A DNA stretch of 64,000 bases. It comes from Streptococcus infantis. GTDB lineage: Bacteria; Bacillota; Bacilli; Lactobacillales; Streptococcaceae. The notes beneath the pieces were generated by a model that did no database searches, was not told the DNA's origin, and saw only the letters and a list, made by a program, of their open reading frames with translations. The DNA lies in assembly GCF_000960085.1 (NCBI RefSeq), contig NZ_JYGT01000009.1, positions 144,775-208,774 on the forward strand, read 5' to 3'. Both the position numbers and the translations under genes were made by a program. Shown here in pieces: positions 11,189-21,286 of the stretch (positions are counted from its first letter, which is position 1; every line of letters begins with the position of its first letter).

Positions 11189-12580
11189 ATGACAAAAAAG
11201 AGATCATTTCAAAAGACAGTTAAGAAGGAAAATAATAAAAAATTAGGAATCCTTGTGTTGCTTTTGTTCTTCACAATGTTGGCGCTCGGTAGTGTGATTA
11301 CATATAAAGTGCTAAGTAAACAAGTCTTTGAACAGAAAATTGAGAGCCTCAAGAAGGAAAAAGATGACGCCTACTCACAGGGGAGTCAAAAAGAGCATTT
11401 CCGCAAGGAAAAATCAGAGATTATCACCTATTATCCAATGGTTGGAGATAGTGTTATCTCCTCTGTTAAGAATGAGATTATAAAGGATATCACTGACAAG
11501 GTAGAGGGAAAGGATCAATTGATTTTTTATTACTCAGAAAAAGGGGACTCCTCTTTAACTGGAGTTGAAAATCGATTAATTAAAAAGCAGACTTTTGACA
11601 TCGCAAATTCGAATGTCGTCGAATTAGAAAATACCACACTCAATCAGCTTTATCTAAAAGAGAATGGCTCCGTCTTTACACTGGATCAACTTTTCACAGA
11701 TACAAGCAAAGCCAAGGAAAAATTATTCGAAGATCTTAAATCTACTCTTCAGGATAAAAAAGTAGAGCAATCGGTTGTGGATCAAATTTCAGCTGATTTC
11801 TCAGCAGCAGAATTAACAACTTGGAAATTTGCTTATAAAGATAGCCAATTGGTTCTTTATCCAGTCAAAGCAACGGCTAATGTTGAAGAAATAGCGATGC
11901 CTATTTCAGACTTCTTTGATTTTATTCAGACATCCTATCTAACAGAAAAAGATGCTGAACTCTATAAAAAAGTTCAAGCGGAAAAACATAAAAAAGTTGT
12001 AGCCTTAACCTTTGATGATGGTCCTGATGGCAATACAACACCACAAGCCTTGGATATTTTAGCTAAGTACAAAATAAAAGCAACCTTCTTTGTACAAGGA
12101 AAGAATATTGCAGGCAATGAGTCAATCCTTAAACGTATGCAGTCTGAAGGCCATGAAGTTGGAAACCATAGTTGGAATCATCCAATTTTAACAAAACTGT
12201 CATTGGAAGATGCCAAGCAACAGCTCACGGATACAGAAGATGCTATTACAAAAGTTCTTGGGAAAAGCTCTAAATTGATGCGTCCACCGTATGGTGCCAT
12301 TTCAGATGATATCCGCAACAGCCTGGATTTAAGCTTTATTATGTGGGATGTCGATAGTTTGGACTGGAAGAGCAAGAATGAAGCTGCTATTTTAACTGAG
12401 ATTCAACGTCAGACGACTGATGGTTCTATTATCCTCATGCATGATATTCATCAGACGTCGGTAAATTCACTACCAAGGGTTATCGAGTATTTGCAAGGAC
12501 AAGGCTATAGCTTTGTGACTGTATCAGAACTACTCAATATAGGTTTGAAACCACATGGTATTTATTATTCTCGTAACTAA
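11189..12580 (+). CDS. pgdA: Peptidoglycan N-acetylglucosamine deacetylase PgdA
   Basis: PgdA removes acetyl groups from wall GlcNAc, making peptidoglycan resistant to host lysozyme. The 463-residue protein has a basic N terminus, a membrane anchor (residues ~20-40), a linker and middle domain, and a C-terminal CE4 deacetylase domain. Zinc/catalytic motifs are TFDDGP (Asp276, Asp277), HSWNHP (His327, His331), RPPYG and LMHDIH. Length and residue positions match the pneumococcal enzyme to within one residue. It is monocistronic, between the ezrA terminator and the infC promoter, and appears to be translated from a leaderless mRNA. Confidence 0.95.
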   Translation: MTKKRSFQKTVKKENNKKLGILVLLLFFTMLALGSVITYKVLSKQVFEQKIESLKKEKDDAYSQGSQKEHFRKEKSEIITYYPMVGDSVISSVKNEIIKDITDKVEGKDQLIFYYSEKGDSSLTGVENRLIKKQTFDIANSNVVELENTTLNQLYLKENGSVFTLDQLFTDTSKAKEKLFEDLKSTLQDKKVEQSVVDQISADFSAAELTTWKFAYKDSQLVLYPVKATANVEEIAMPISDFFDFIQTSYLTEKDAELYKKVQAEKHKKVVALTFDDGPDGNTTPQALDILAKYKIKATFFVQGKNIAGNESILKRMQSEGHEVGNHSWNHPILTKLSLEDAKQQLTDTEDAITKVLGKSSKLMRPPYGAISDDIRNSLDLSFIMWDVDSLDWKSKNEAAILTEIQRQTTDGSIILMHDIHQTSVNSLPRVIEYLQGQGYSFVTVSELLNIGLKPHGIYYSRN

Positions 12581-12625
12581 TAGTTGGAGTAAATTAAAAT
12601 AATATAAAAAAAGATTATTTTTATC

Positions 12626-12654
12626 TTGACAAGTAGGGGAAAACTTGATATCAT
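12626..12654 (+). promoter_or_regulatory. Promoter of the infC-rpmI-rplT operon
   Basis: TTGACA, a 17-base spacer and TATCAT give a near-consensus sigma-A promoter. The predicted start near 12661 leaves a leader of about 157 bases before infC. Confidence 0.85.
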
Positions 12655-12660
12655 ATACAA

Positions 12661-12790
12661 GATGAGAAAAGCAGAAGTGAGAACTTCTCGCCTTGCGACT
12701 AACGTTGTCTGGCCCCTACAGATCAAGTTTCAGAAATGAAATATAATCATGTAGTGCGGATTTGCGTTAGCAAGTCCGCTCTTGTTTTTC
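12661..12790 (+). promoter_or_regulatory. Ribosomal protein L20 leader with attenuator
   Basis: The leader contains a hairpin AGAAGT-GAGA-ACTTCT, a second region with GAC/GTC pairing, and a long-range pairing CTACA/TGTAG. It ends in an intrinsic terminator: GCGGATTTGC and GCAAGTCCGC (12756-12779) around loop GTTA, then a T-rich run. Position before infC-rpmI-rplT and architecture match the Bacillota L20 leader, where excess L20 promotes termination. The base-pairing was derived by eye. Confidence 0.8.
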
Positions 12791-12817
12791 TCTAAACTAA
12801 AAAAAGAGGTGAAAACC

Positions 12818-13339
12818 ATAGCAAAGCAAGACTTATTCATCAATGATGAAATTCGTGTACGCGAAGTTCGCTTAATCGGTCTTGAAGGTGAGCAATTGGG
12901 TATCAAACCACTAAGCGAAGCGCAAGCACTTGCGGATGAAGCTAACGTGGACTTGGTTCTCATTCAGCCTCAAGCTAAACCTCCTGTTGCGAAAATTATG
13001 GACTACGGTAAGTTCAAATTTGAGTACCAGAAGAAGCAAAAAGAACAACGCAAGAAACAAAGTGTTGTGACCGTGAAAGAAGTTCGTTTGAGCCCAGTTA
13101 TCGACAAGGGTGACTTCGAAACTAAACTTCGCAATGCTCGCAAGTTCCTTGAAAAAGGGAACAAAGTGAAGGTTTCCATTCGATTTAAGGGTCGTATGAT
13201 TACCCATAAAGAGATTGGTGCAAAAGTTTTAGCCGACTTCGCTGAAGCAACTCAAGATATTGCAATCATCGAACAGCGTGCTAAAATGGATGGTCGTCAA
13301 ATGTTCATGCAGTTGGCGCCAGCAACTGACAAAAAATAA
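12818..13339 (+). CDS. infC: Translation initiation factor IF-3
   Basis: IF-3 binds the 30S subunit, prevents subunit joining and checks the start codon and initiator tRNA. The 173-residue form begins [20 protein letters not shown]; the N domain is followed by the Lys-rich linker ([11 protein letters not shown]) and the C domain. No ATG is available. AUA at 12818 follows AGAGGTG by 6 bases, the best spacing. GTG at 12809 lies inside that ribosome site, and TTG at 12782 lies in the terminator U-run. A rare start codon is typical of infC because IF-3 discriminates against it and so limits its own synthesis. It is the first gene of the L20-regulated operon. Confidence 0.9.
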   Translation: MAKQDLFINDEIRVREVRLIGLEGEQLGIKPLSEAQALADEANVDLVLIQPQAKPPVAKIMDYGKFKFEYQKKQKEQRKKQSVVTVKEVRLSPVIDKGDFETKLRNARKFLEKGNKVKVSIRFKGRMITHKEIGAKVLADFAEATQDIAIIEQRAKMDGRQMFMQLAPATDKK

Positions 13340-13371
13340 TTGTCAGAAAGTTAAATAAAGGAGAAAAAATC

Positions 13372-13572
13372 ATGCCAAAACAAAAAACACACCGCGCATC
13401 AGCTAAACGTTTCAAACGTACAGGTTCTGGTGGACTTAAACGTTTCCGTGCTTATACATCTCACCGTTTCCACGGAAAAACTAAAAAACAACGTCGTCAT
13501 CTTCGTAAAGCATCTATGGTGCATGCAGGAGATTTCAAACGTATCAAAGCAATGCTTACTCGCTTGAAATAA
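13372..13572 (+). CDS. rpmI: 50S ribosomal protein L35
   Basis: This 66-residue, extremely basic protein has the typical start [19 protein letters not shown] and the internal KQRRHLRKA segment. L35 is a late-assembling protein of the 50S subunit. A good ribosome site (AAAGGAG) lies 8 bases before the ATG. It lies 32 bases after infC and 50 bases before rplT in the standard infC-rpmI-rplT operon, so its expression should follow the L20 attenuator. Length is normal. Confidence 0.98.
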   Translation: MPKQKTHRASAKRFKRTGSGGLKRFRAYTSHRFHGKTKKQRRHLRKASMVHAGDFKRIKAMLTRLK

Positions 13573-13622
13573 TCGCGTATTTGTAAGTAAACAATTCTAG
13601 GAAATATTTGGAGGAAATATAA

Positions 13623-13982
13623 ATGGCACGTGTTAAAGGTGGCGTTGTATCACGCAAACGTCGTAAACGTATTCTTAAATTAGCTAAAGGTTACTATGGA
13701 GCTAAACACATCTTGTTCCGTACTGCAAAAGAACAAGTAATGAACTCTTACTACTATGCATACCGTGACCGTCGTCAAAAGAAACGTGACTTCCGCAAAT
13801 TGTGGATCACACGTATCAATGCGGCAGCTCGTATGAACGGACTTTCATACTCACAATTGATGCATGGTTTGAAATTGGCTGAGATCGAAGTTAACCGTAA
13901 AATGCTTGCTGACTTGGCTGTTAACGATGCAGCAGCTTTCACAGCTCTTGCAGATGCAGCTAAAGCAAAACTTGGTAAATAA
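13623..13982 (+). CDS. rplT: 50S ribosomal protein L20
   Basis: L20 binds 23S rRNA early in 50S assembly and, by family precedent, represses its own operon through the leader at 12661-12790. The 119-residue basic protein has the expected N-terminal extension ([18 protein letters not shown]) and the globular C-terminal half ([19 protein letters not shown]) that binds both rRNA and mRNA. A terminator follows within 40 bases. Confidence 0.98.
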   Translation: MARVKGGVVSRKRRKRILKLAKGYYGAKHILFRTAKEQVMNSYYYAYRDRRQKKRDFRKLWITRINAAARMNGLSYSQLMHGLKLAEIEVNRKMLADLAVNDAAAFTALADAAKAKLGK

Positions 13983-13990
13983 TTATTCAT

Positions 13991-14022
13991 AAGACTGGTG
14001 CAAATTTGTCCCAGTCTTTTTT
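13991..14022 (+). terminator. Intrinsic terminator after rplT
   Basis: Arms AAGACTGG / CCAGTCTT with a 12-base loop, followed by TTTTT. Confidence 0.75.
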
Positions 14023-14039
14023 AAACAAAGGAGAAAAAT

Positions 14040-14420
14040 ATGGCTTCAAAAATGTTACATACTTGCTTGCGAGTAGAAAATCTTGAAAAATCAATTGCTT
14101 TTTACCAAGATGCTTTTGGATTTAAGGAATTACGTCGCAAGGATTTTCCAGACTATGCTTTTACGATTGTTTATCTAGGTCTTGACGGTGATGATTATGA
14201 ATTGGAGTTGACTTACAACTATGATCATGGGCCTTATGTTGTGGGTGACGGCTTTGCTCACATCGCTCTAAGTACACCTGACCTTGAAGCTCTTCACAAA
14301 GAACATAGCGAAAAAGGTTATGAAGTAACGGAACCTAAAGGACTTCCAGGTACTCAACCAAACTATTACTTTATCAAAGATCCAGATGGATACAAGGTAG
14401 AAGTGATTCGTGAAAAATAA
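14040..14420 (+). CDS. gloA: Lactoylglutathione lyase (glyoxalase I) family protein
   Basis: Glyoxalase I converts the hemithioacetal of methylglyoxal and a thiol to the lactoyl-thioester, detoxifying a by-product of sugar catabolism. The 126-residue protein has two vicinal-oxygen-chelate modules with the metal ligands in their usual places: His near residue 6 (MLHTCLRVEN), Glu near residue 56 (YELELTYN), His near residue 74 (GFAHIAL) and Glu near residue 122 (KVEVI). AAAGGAG precedes the ATG by 7 bases. The rplT terminator lies just upstream, so some read-through may feed it. Confidence 0.93.
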   Translation: MASKMLHTCLRVENLEKSIAFYQDAFGFKELRRKDFPDYAFTIVYLGLDGDDYELELTYNYDHGPYVVGDGFAHIALSTPDLEALHKEHSEKGYEVTEPKGLPGTQPNYYFIKDPDGYKVEVIREK

Positions 14421-14494
14421 TAAAAACTCCTCATTTGTCAAATTGAGTTAGACAATTTCACCTGACTCAGAAAAACTTGATACGGAGTAGTGTA

Positions 14495-14565
14495 GGTCAT
14501 TTATGTTAGTTTCTTTCAGACAAATGTGAGCGTTTGTCTGAGACTAACATAGATGGCTTTTTTCT
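14495..14565 (+). terminator. Long imperfect palindrome, probable terminator after gloA
   Basis: TATGTTAGT plus CAGACAAA on the left (14502-14524) pair with TTTGTCTGAGACTAACATA on the right (14533-14551), with a 4-base bulge on the left. GGCTTTTTTC follows. The stem is longer than typical terminators here. Confidence 0.6.
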
Positions 14566-14630
14566 ATCTAGCTTAATGTGACAAATTGGGCTATAATAAA
14601 GGTAATTAAACAAATTAGTGGGAGAAAAAA

Positions 14631-15065
14631 ATGTCAGACCAAAATCCAAATGTAGAGCTAAACAAAGAAGAAGATAAACTAATTGTAGAAAATAATTCGG
14701 TGGAAGATATGAAGAATGGTCCAAAAGCAGTCAAGAAACCCTCGGCTCTTCTATCTTTCTCATTTTATTTGGCGCTTACCTATATTCTTCTATTTATATC
14801 TCTTGCTTTAGTTGCTGGTCCATGGGGAATTGTATTCTTGATTTTTCTAGGTCCTAATTTAATTGCTTACGCTATAGCAACTGTCTTAACACAGATAGGA
14901 ATCAAGAAAGTAAATAGAAATTTCTTGTATGCGAGTGCAGGATTTTATTTGCTTTCAGGACTTTTAGCATTCGACCCGGATTGGCAGATTTTTAGGATTT
15001 TTCCTTTTCTCTCCCTAGTTCTAGTTTTAATCGGTATATTTTTAACGAAAGATACAAGTAATTAA
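14631..15065 (+). CDS. Putative membrane protein of unknown function
   Basis: This 144-residue protein has an acidic, disordered N-terminal ~45 residues and then about four hydrophobic segments (starting FSFYLALTYILLFISLALVAG, then GIVFLIFLGPNLIAYAI, then two near the C terminus). It has its own TATAAT promoter (14594-14599) and the ribosome site GGGAG. No catalytic motif is visible and I do not recognise a family. It is monocistronic, with a hairpin terminator at 15118-15143. The topology suggests the N terminus is cytoplasmic. Confidence 0.75.
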   Translation: MSDQNPNVELNKEEDKLIVENNSVEDMKNGPKAVKKPSALLSFSFYLALTYILLFISLALVAGPWGIVFLIFLGPNLIAYAIATVLTQIGIKKVNRNFLYASAGFYLLSGLLAFDPDWQIFRIFPFLSLVLVLIGIFLTKDTSN

Positions 15066-15117
15066 ATTAAAAAAGCTAGGCGCAACTCTTCTTTGAACTT
15101 ATTTCATATCATAAAAC

Positions 15118-15143
15118 CATAGCCTTTAAGGCTGTGATTTTTT
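15118..15143 (+). terminator. Intrinsic terminator after the membrane protein
   Basis: CATAGCC / GGCTGTG stem with a 5-base loop, followed by a run of six T interrupted only at its first base. Confidence 0.7.
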
Positions 15144-15222
15144 AGTTTGATAAGAACAAAAGTATCTGTTTTTCTATTTTTTAAATGGTATAATAGAGAA
15201 AGAATAAGGGAGGTGAGAAAGA

Positions 15223-18200
15223 ATGATTGCCCAACTGGATACAAAAACTGTCTATAGTTTTATGGAGAGCATGGTTTCAATTAAGAGATATGTCTGCCAA
15301 GGGAAGGAATATGGCTATTCATCACTTGGAATCATGGATGAAGACAATCTCTACGGGGCCTATTACTTTATCAAAGAATGCCATAAACAGGAGATCCAGC
15401 CTTTATTAGGTCTTGAAATGACTGTTCATCATAAAGACGAATGGATCAATCTACGTTTTCTAGCCCTGTCAAACAGTGGTTATCAAAACCTGATGAAGTT
15501 GTCGTCTTTAAAGATGACAGGTAAAAAAGAATGGACTGATTTTTCTTCTTACCTAGAGGATATTTGTGTTATTGTTCCCTATTATCCTGAAATTGCTGGT
15601 TTAGATTTAGGGCATGACTACTATATCGGAGTGTATCCAGATACACCTCAATCCAATTTTTCTCACCCCATTCTCCCTCTTTATCGTGTTAACTCTTTCG
15701 GATCTGATGATTTAGAAGCTCTACAGATGCTTAAAGCGATTAAAGAGAATGTGACCTTGATAGAGGTTGATGTTCAATCTCAACAGGGCTTGTTTTTGCC
15801 TGCTGACCGTTTAGAACAGGTTTTTGTAGAGAAGTTTCCACAAGCACTCGAAAACCTAGCAAGATTGACCAAGGGGACTTTCTACGAGATTGATAGTAGT
15901 CTCAAGCTTCCTCGTTTTAATCCGGAGAGACCAGCTGTTGAGGAACTTCGGGAAAGAGCTATCAAGGGCTTGGAGCAAAAAGGTTTGCTAGATTCAGTCT
16001 ATCAGGAACGTTTAGAAGAAGAACTATCTGTGATTCATGATATGGGATTCGATGACTATTTCTTGGTTGTCTGGGACCTCTTACGTTTTGGCCGTTCTCA
16101 AGGTTATTATATGGGGATGGGACGCGGCTCCGCAGTTGGAAGTTTAGTAGCTTACGCCTTAGATATTACTGGAATTGATCCTGTAGCTAAGAACCTCATC
16201 TTTGAGCGTTTCTTGAATCGTGAACGTTACACCATGCCAGATATCGATATTGATATCCCAGATATCTATCGCCCTGAGTTTATTCGTTATGTTCGTGATC
16301 GTTATGGTAGTATCCATGCTGCGCAGATTGTCACTTACTCTACCTTTGGAGCCAAGCAAGCCATCCGAGATATTTTTAAACGGTATGGTGTCCCTGAGTA
16401 TGAATTGACGGCCATTACGAAAAAAATAGGCTCTAAGGATACTCTTACGACAGCTTATGAAGGCAATCTAGGTTTTAGACAACTTATTCAGAGTAAGATC
16501 GAGTACCAAAAGGCTTTCTCTATTGCCAAAAAGATTGAAGGTTATCCACGACAGACTTCTATCCATGCAGCTGGTGTCGTTATCAGTGATAAAAATCTAA
16601 CAGATTATATTCCTCTCAAGTATGGAGAGGATATGCTGATTACCCAGTATGATGCCCATGGAGTTGAAGGAAATGGCTTGCTCAAGATGGATTTCTTGGG
16701 CCTTCGAAACCTAACCTTCGCTCAAAAAATGCAGGAGCTCTTATATGAAACTCAAGGTATTTCACTAAGAATTGAGGATATTGATCTTCAAGATAAGGAA
16801 ACCTTAGCCCTCTTTGCTACAGGTAAGACCAAGGGAATCTTTCAGTTTGAACAACCTGGGGCCATACGATTATTGAAACGCGTGAAACCACAAAATTTTG
16901 AAGAAGTAGTGGCAACGACTTCCCTCAACAGGCCAGGTGCAAGTGACTATATCGATAACTTTGTGGCCAGAAAACATGGCAAAGAAAAAGTTACAGTACT
17001 TGACCCTATACTAGAAGATATTTTAGCTCCGACCTATGGCATCATGCTTTACCAAGAACAGGTGATGCAAGTAGCTCAACGCTATGCAGGTTTCAGTCTT
17101 GGAAAAGCCGATATCTTGCGTCGTGCTATGGGAAAAAAGAATGCGGCTGAAATGCACCGAATGGAAGAAAGTTTCATCCAAGGGGCCCTTGAAAAAGGGC
17201 ATGGACAAAAACAGGCTCAAGAAGTTTTTGCTGTAATGGAAAAATTTGCCGGTTATGGATTTAACCGTTCGCATGCATATGCATATGCAGCTTTAGCCTT
17301 TCAGCTTGCCTACTTTAAAACACATTTTCCAGCAATCTTTTATCAGGTCATGCTCAATTATGCTAGCGGAGATTATATTCTAGATGCGCTTGAAATGGGA
17401 TTTGAACTAGCTCCGCTTTCTATCAACACGGTTCCATATCAAGATAAGCTAGCAGATAAGACAATCCATCTAGGACTCAAGAGTATCAAGGGAATGCCTC
17501 GTGATTTTGCCTACTGGATTATAGAGAATCGTCCTTTTAGTAGTGTTGAAGATTTTATCACACGCTTACCCAAAAATTATCAGAAGCTTAGCCTCCTAAC
17601 TCCTTTAGTAGAAGTTGGCCTCTTTGATGGATTTGATAAAAATCGGCAAAAGATTTTAGCCAATCTACCAACTCTATTTATTTTTGTAGAAGAATTAGGT
17701 AGCCTCTTTGCGGATTCTAGCTATAGTTGGACAGAAACAGAGGACATTTCAAATATTGAAAAATTCCAAAAAGAGCAGGATTGGTTAGGTGTTGGAATTA
17801 GCCAACATCCATTGCTGGTTTTAGCGAAGAATCCTTTGTATCCAATTGCGAGTTTATCTGAGCTTTCCGAGGGACAGACAGCTACAGTGCTTGTTGAGGT
17901 TCAATCTATCCGGGTGATTCGAACTAAAAAAGGTGAAAATATGGCTTTTTTGAAAGTAAGTGATAGTAAAACAAATCTGGAAGTTACTGTTTTTTCTGAT
18001 CAGTATCGCCAATTTAAAAATCTCTTACATGAAGGAAGATTTTACTACCTAAATGGAAAAGTACAGGCAAGAGATGGTCGCCTTCAATTAGTGTTAAATA
18101 ATCTAAAAGAAGCAGTGAGTGAACGTTTTTGGATTCAAGTTGCTAATCATAACCATGATTCTGAAATTTATCATATTTTAGAGCAATACAAGGGACAAAT

Positions 18201-18324
18201 TCCTGTTGTCATTCGCTATGAGGATGAACAAAAAAATGTCCTTTTGCCAGGTTATTTTGTAACAAAAGACGCAAGCTTACAAGAATCTTTAAATCAAATC
18301 ACAATGAAAACGATTTATCGTTAA
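15223..18324 (+). CDS. dnaE: DNA polymerase III subunit alpha, DnaE type
   Basis: DnaE extends RNA primers on the lagging strand before PolC takes over in Bacillota. The 1033-residue protein begins with a PHP domain, followed by the polymerase palm with GMGRGSAVGSLVAYAL near residue 298 and the catalytic Asp cluster MPDIDIDIP near residue 340, then FNRSHAYAYA near residue 684, and a C-terminal OB-fold (~residues 890-960). No exonuclease domain is present, as expected. A strong ribosome site (GGGAGGTG) precedes ATG 15223, and a TATAAT lies at 15188-15193. It stands upstream of pfkA but with a separate promoter between. Confidence 0.96.
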   Translation: MIAQLDTKTVYSFMESMVSIKRYVCQGKEYGYSSLGIMDEDNLYGAYYFIKECHKQEIQPLLGLEMTVHHKDEWINLRFLALSNSGYQNLMKLSSLKMTGKKEWTDFSSYLEDICVIVPYYPEIAGLDLGHDYYIGVYPDTPQSNFSHPILPLYRVNSFGSDDLEALQMLKAIKENVTLIEVDVQSQQGLFLPADRLEQVFVEKFPQALENLARLTKGTFYEIDSSLKLPRFNPERPAVEELRERAIKGLEQKGLLDSVYQERLEEELSVIHDMGFDDYFLVVWDLLRFGRSQGYYMGMGRGSAVGSLVAYALDITGIDPVAKNLIFERFLNRERYTMPDIDIDIPDIYRPEFIRYVRDRYGSIHAAQIVTYSTFGAKQAIRDIFKRYGVPEYELTAITKKIGSKDTLTTAYEGNLGFRQLIQSKIEYQKAFSIAKKIEGYPRQTSIHAAGVVISDKNLTDYIPLKYGEDMLITQYDAHGVEGNGLLKMDFLGLRNLTFAQKMQELLYETQGISLRIEDIDLQDKETLALFATGKTKGIFQFEQPGAIRLLKRVKPQNFEEVVATTSLNRPGASDYIDNFVARKHGKEKVTVLDPILEDILAPTYGIMLYQEQVMQVAQRYAGFSLGKADILRRAMGKKNAAEMHRMEESFIQGALEKGHGQKQAQEVFAVMEKFAGYGFNRSHAYAYAALAFQLAYFKTHFPAIFYQVMLNYASGDYILDALEMGFELAPLSINTVPYQDKLADKTIHLGLKSIKGMPRDFAYWIIENRPFSSVEDFITRLPKNYQKLSLLTPLVEVGLFDGFDKNRQKILANLPTLFIFVEELGSLFADSSYSWTETEDISNIEKFQKEQDWLGVGISQHPLLVLAKNPLYPIASLSELSEGQTATVLVEVQSIRVIRTKKGENMAFLKVSDSKTNLEVTVFSDQYRQFKNLLHEGRFYYLNGKVQARDGRLQLVLNNLKEAVSERFWIQVANHNHDSEIYHILEQYKGQIPVVIRYEDEQKNVLLPGYFVTKDASLQESLNQITMKTIYR

Positions 18325-18384
18325 AAATCAATGAAAATAAAAGAATTTTAACTTTAAATATGGTATAATCAGTTAGAATGTTAA

Positions 18385-19413
<1,029 letters not shown>

Positions 19414-19479
19414 TCAACTTTAACTAATCTGGTAAAATGACCATAAAAGGTCGAATTATATAAAGGAGTCACAAAAATC

Positions 19480-20985
19480 ATGAACAAACGTGTAAAAATC
19501 GTTGCAACTTTGGGTCCTGCGGTAGAAATCCGTGGTGGTAAAAAATTCGGTGATGACGGATACTGGGGTGAAAAACTTGACGTTGAAGCTTCAGCTAAAA
19601 ACATTGCTCAATTGATTGAAGCAGGAGCTAACACTTTCCGTTTCAACTTCTCACACGGTGACCACCAAGAACAAGGTGACCGTATGGCAACTGTTAAACT
19701 TGCAGAAAAACTTGCAGGTAAAAAAGTTGGTTTCCTTCTTGACACTAAAGGTCCAGAAATCCGTACTGAATTGTTCGAAGGTGAAGCTAAAGAGTACTCA
19801 TACAAAACTGGTGAAAAAATCCGTGTTGCAACTAAACAAGGTATCAAATCAACTCGTGAAGTGATTGCATTGAACGTTGCTGGTGCTCTTGATATCTATG
19901 ATGACGTTGAAGTTGGTCGCCAAGTATTGGTTGACGATGGTAAGCTTGGTCTTCGCGTTGTAGAAAAAGACGACGCAAATCGTGAATTCATCGTTGAAGT
20001 TGAAAACGACGGTGTTATCGCTAAACAAAAAGGTGTAAACATCCCTAACACTAAAATTCCTTTCCCAGCTCTTGCTGAACGCGATAACGCTGATATCCGC
20101 TTCGGTCTTGAACAAGGTATCAACTTCATCGCGATCTCATTCGTTCGTACTGCAAAAGACGTTAACGAAGTTCGTGCTATCTGTGAAGAAACTGGTAACG
20201 GTCACGTTCAATTGTTCGCTAAGATCGAAAACCAACAAGGTATCGATAACTTGGACGAAATCATTGAAGCTGCTGACGGTATCATGATTGCTCGTGGTGA
20301 CATGGGTATCGAAGTACCATTCGAAATGGTTCCAGTTTACCAAAAAATGATCATCACTAAAGTTAACGCTGCTGGTAAAGTTGTTATCACTGCAACAAAC
20401 ATGCTTGAAACAATGACTGAAAAACCACGTGCGACTCGTTCAGAAGTATCAGACGTATTTAACGCTGTTATCGACGGAACTGACGCTACAATGCTTTCAG
20501 GTGAGTCTGCAAACGGTAAATACCCACTTGAGTCTGTTCGTACAATGGCTACAATCGACAAGAACGCTCAAACTCTTCTTAACGAATACGGACGTTTGAA
20601 CTCAGATACATTTGAACGTAACTCTAAGACAGAAGTTATGGCATCAGCAGTTAAAGATGCAGCAAACTCAATGGATATCAAATTGGTTGTTACATTGACT
20701 AAGACTGGTCACACAGCACGTTTGATCTCTAAATACCGTCCAAATGCTGACATTTTGGCAATTACTTTCGATGAATTGACTGAACGTGGATTGATGTTGA
20801 ACTGGGGTGTTATTCCAGTAACTACTGAACGTCCTTCAAACACTGATGATATGTTTGAACTTGCTGAAAAAATTGCTGTTGAACAAGGTTTGGTTCAATC
20901 TGGTGACGATATCATCATCGTAGCTGGTGTGCCACTTGGAGAAGCAGTTCGTACAAACACAATGCGTATCCGTACTGTACGTTAA
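19480..20985 (+). CDS. pyk: Pyruvate kinase
   Basis: Pyruvate kinase converts phosphoenolpyruvate plus ADP to pyruvate plus ATP, the last step of glycolysis. The 501-residue protein has the TIM-barrel signatures: FRFNFSHG near residue 53, LDTKGPEIRT near residue 87, the active-site segment IARGDMGIEVP near residue 268 and TATNMLETM near residue 304, then the C-terminal allosteric domain (TKTGHTARLIS). The B domain lies between. Codon bias is extreme. A good ribosome site (AAAGGAG) precedes the ATG. It is likely co-transcribed with pfkA, the usual lactic-acid-bacterial arrangement, and ends at a very strong terminator. Confidence 0.97.
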   Translation: MNKRVKIVATLGPAVEIRGGKKFGDDGYWGEKLDVEASAKNIAQLIEAGANTFRFNFSHGDHQEQGDRMATVKLAEKLAGKKVGFLLDTKGPEIRTELFEGEAKEYSYKTGEKIRVATKQGIKSTREVIALNVAGALDIYDDVEVGRQVLVDDGKLGLRVVEKDDANREFIVEVENDGVIAKQKGVNIPNTKIPFPALAERDNADIRFGLEQGINFIAISFVRTAKDVNEVRAICEETGNGHVQLFAKIENQQGIDNLDEIIEAADGIMIARGDMGIEVPFEMVPVYQKMIITKVNAAGKVVITATNMLETMTEKPRATRSEVSDVFNAVIDGTDATMLSGESANGKYPLESVRTMATIDKNAQTLLNEYGRLNSDTFERNSKTEVMASAVKDAANSMDIKLVVTLTKTGHTARLISKYRPNADILAITFDELTERGLMLNWGVIPVTTERPSNTDDMFELAEKIAVEQGLVQSGDDIIIVAGVPLGEAVRTNTMRIRTVR

Positions 20986-20999
20986 TCAAAAAATGAAAA

Positions 21000-21041
21000 C
21001 CTATCACATCAAGCTTTCGAGCTTGGGTGATAGGCTTTTTT
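21000..21041 (+). terminator. Strong terminator after pyk
   Basis: CCTATCACATCAAGCT and AGCTTGGGTGATAGG form a ~15-bp stem closed by the TTCG tetraloop and followed by seven T. Confidence 0.93.
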
Positions 21042-21072
21042 TGTTATTGGAATTAAAAATGATTTTTTAAAA

Positions 21073-21216
21073 AATAAAAAGCTTTCTGGAAAACCAGAAA
21101 GCATGAGAGGCATCTCCATGTGAGAAACCGGTTCACACAATTTCTCAAGGTCCGCTCCTGCGTTAATGACCTCCTTTGCGCAATTGTAGCTCTCGCTACA
21201 TATCGACTCATCGCAG
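21073..21216 (-). ncRNA. Candidate structured small RNA, ~145 nt, class not recognised
   Basis: A consensus promoter (21222-21250) and a clear terminator (stem GCTTTCTGG / CCAGAAAGC at 21081-21102, then a U-rich tract) bound a transcript of about 145 bases with no plausible ORF. By eye it folds into an outer stem CUGCG/CGCAG extended by AUGA/UCAU, an internal GUAGC-GAGA-GCUAC hairpin, a UGAGAAA/UUUCUCA hairpin and GAG/CUC before the terminator. It carries AAAGGAGGU (21177 to 21169), fully complementary to the 16S rRNA 3' end, with no start codon after it. It is not tmRNA, and I see no SRP RNA or T-box signature. A 6S-like RNA or an undescribed sRNA are possibilities. Confidence 0.7.
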
Positions 21217-21221
21217 ACTTT

Positions 21222-21250
21222 ATTTTACTACAGGGGCAATAGTTTGTCAA
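21222..21250 (-). promoter_or_regulatory. Consensus promoter of the small RNA
   Basis: On the minus strand, TTGACA (21250-21245), exactly 17 bases, then TAAAAT (21227-21222). Predicted start is about 21215. Confidence 0.85.
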
Positions 21251-21286
21251 GAAAAAAACAGTCCCTAAAAAGGAACTGACGAATGA

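Noticed and set aside
12782..12817. N-terminal extension of IF-3 beginning at TTG 12782
   Set aside because: The codon lies within the U-run of the L20 attenuator and has no ribosome site; the AUA at 12818 has proper spacing.
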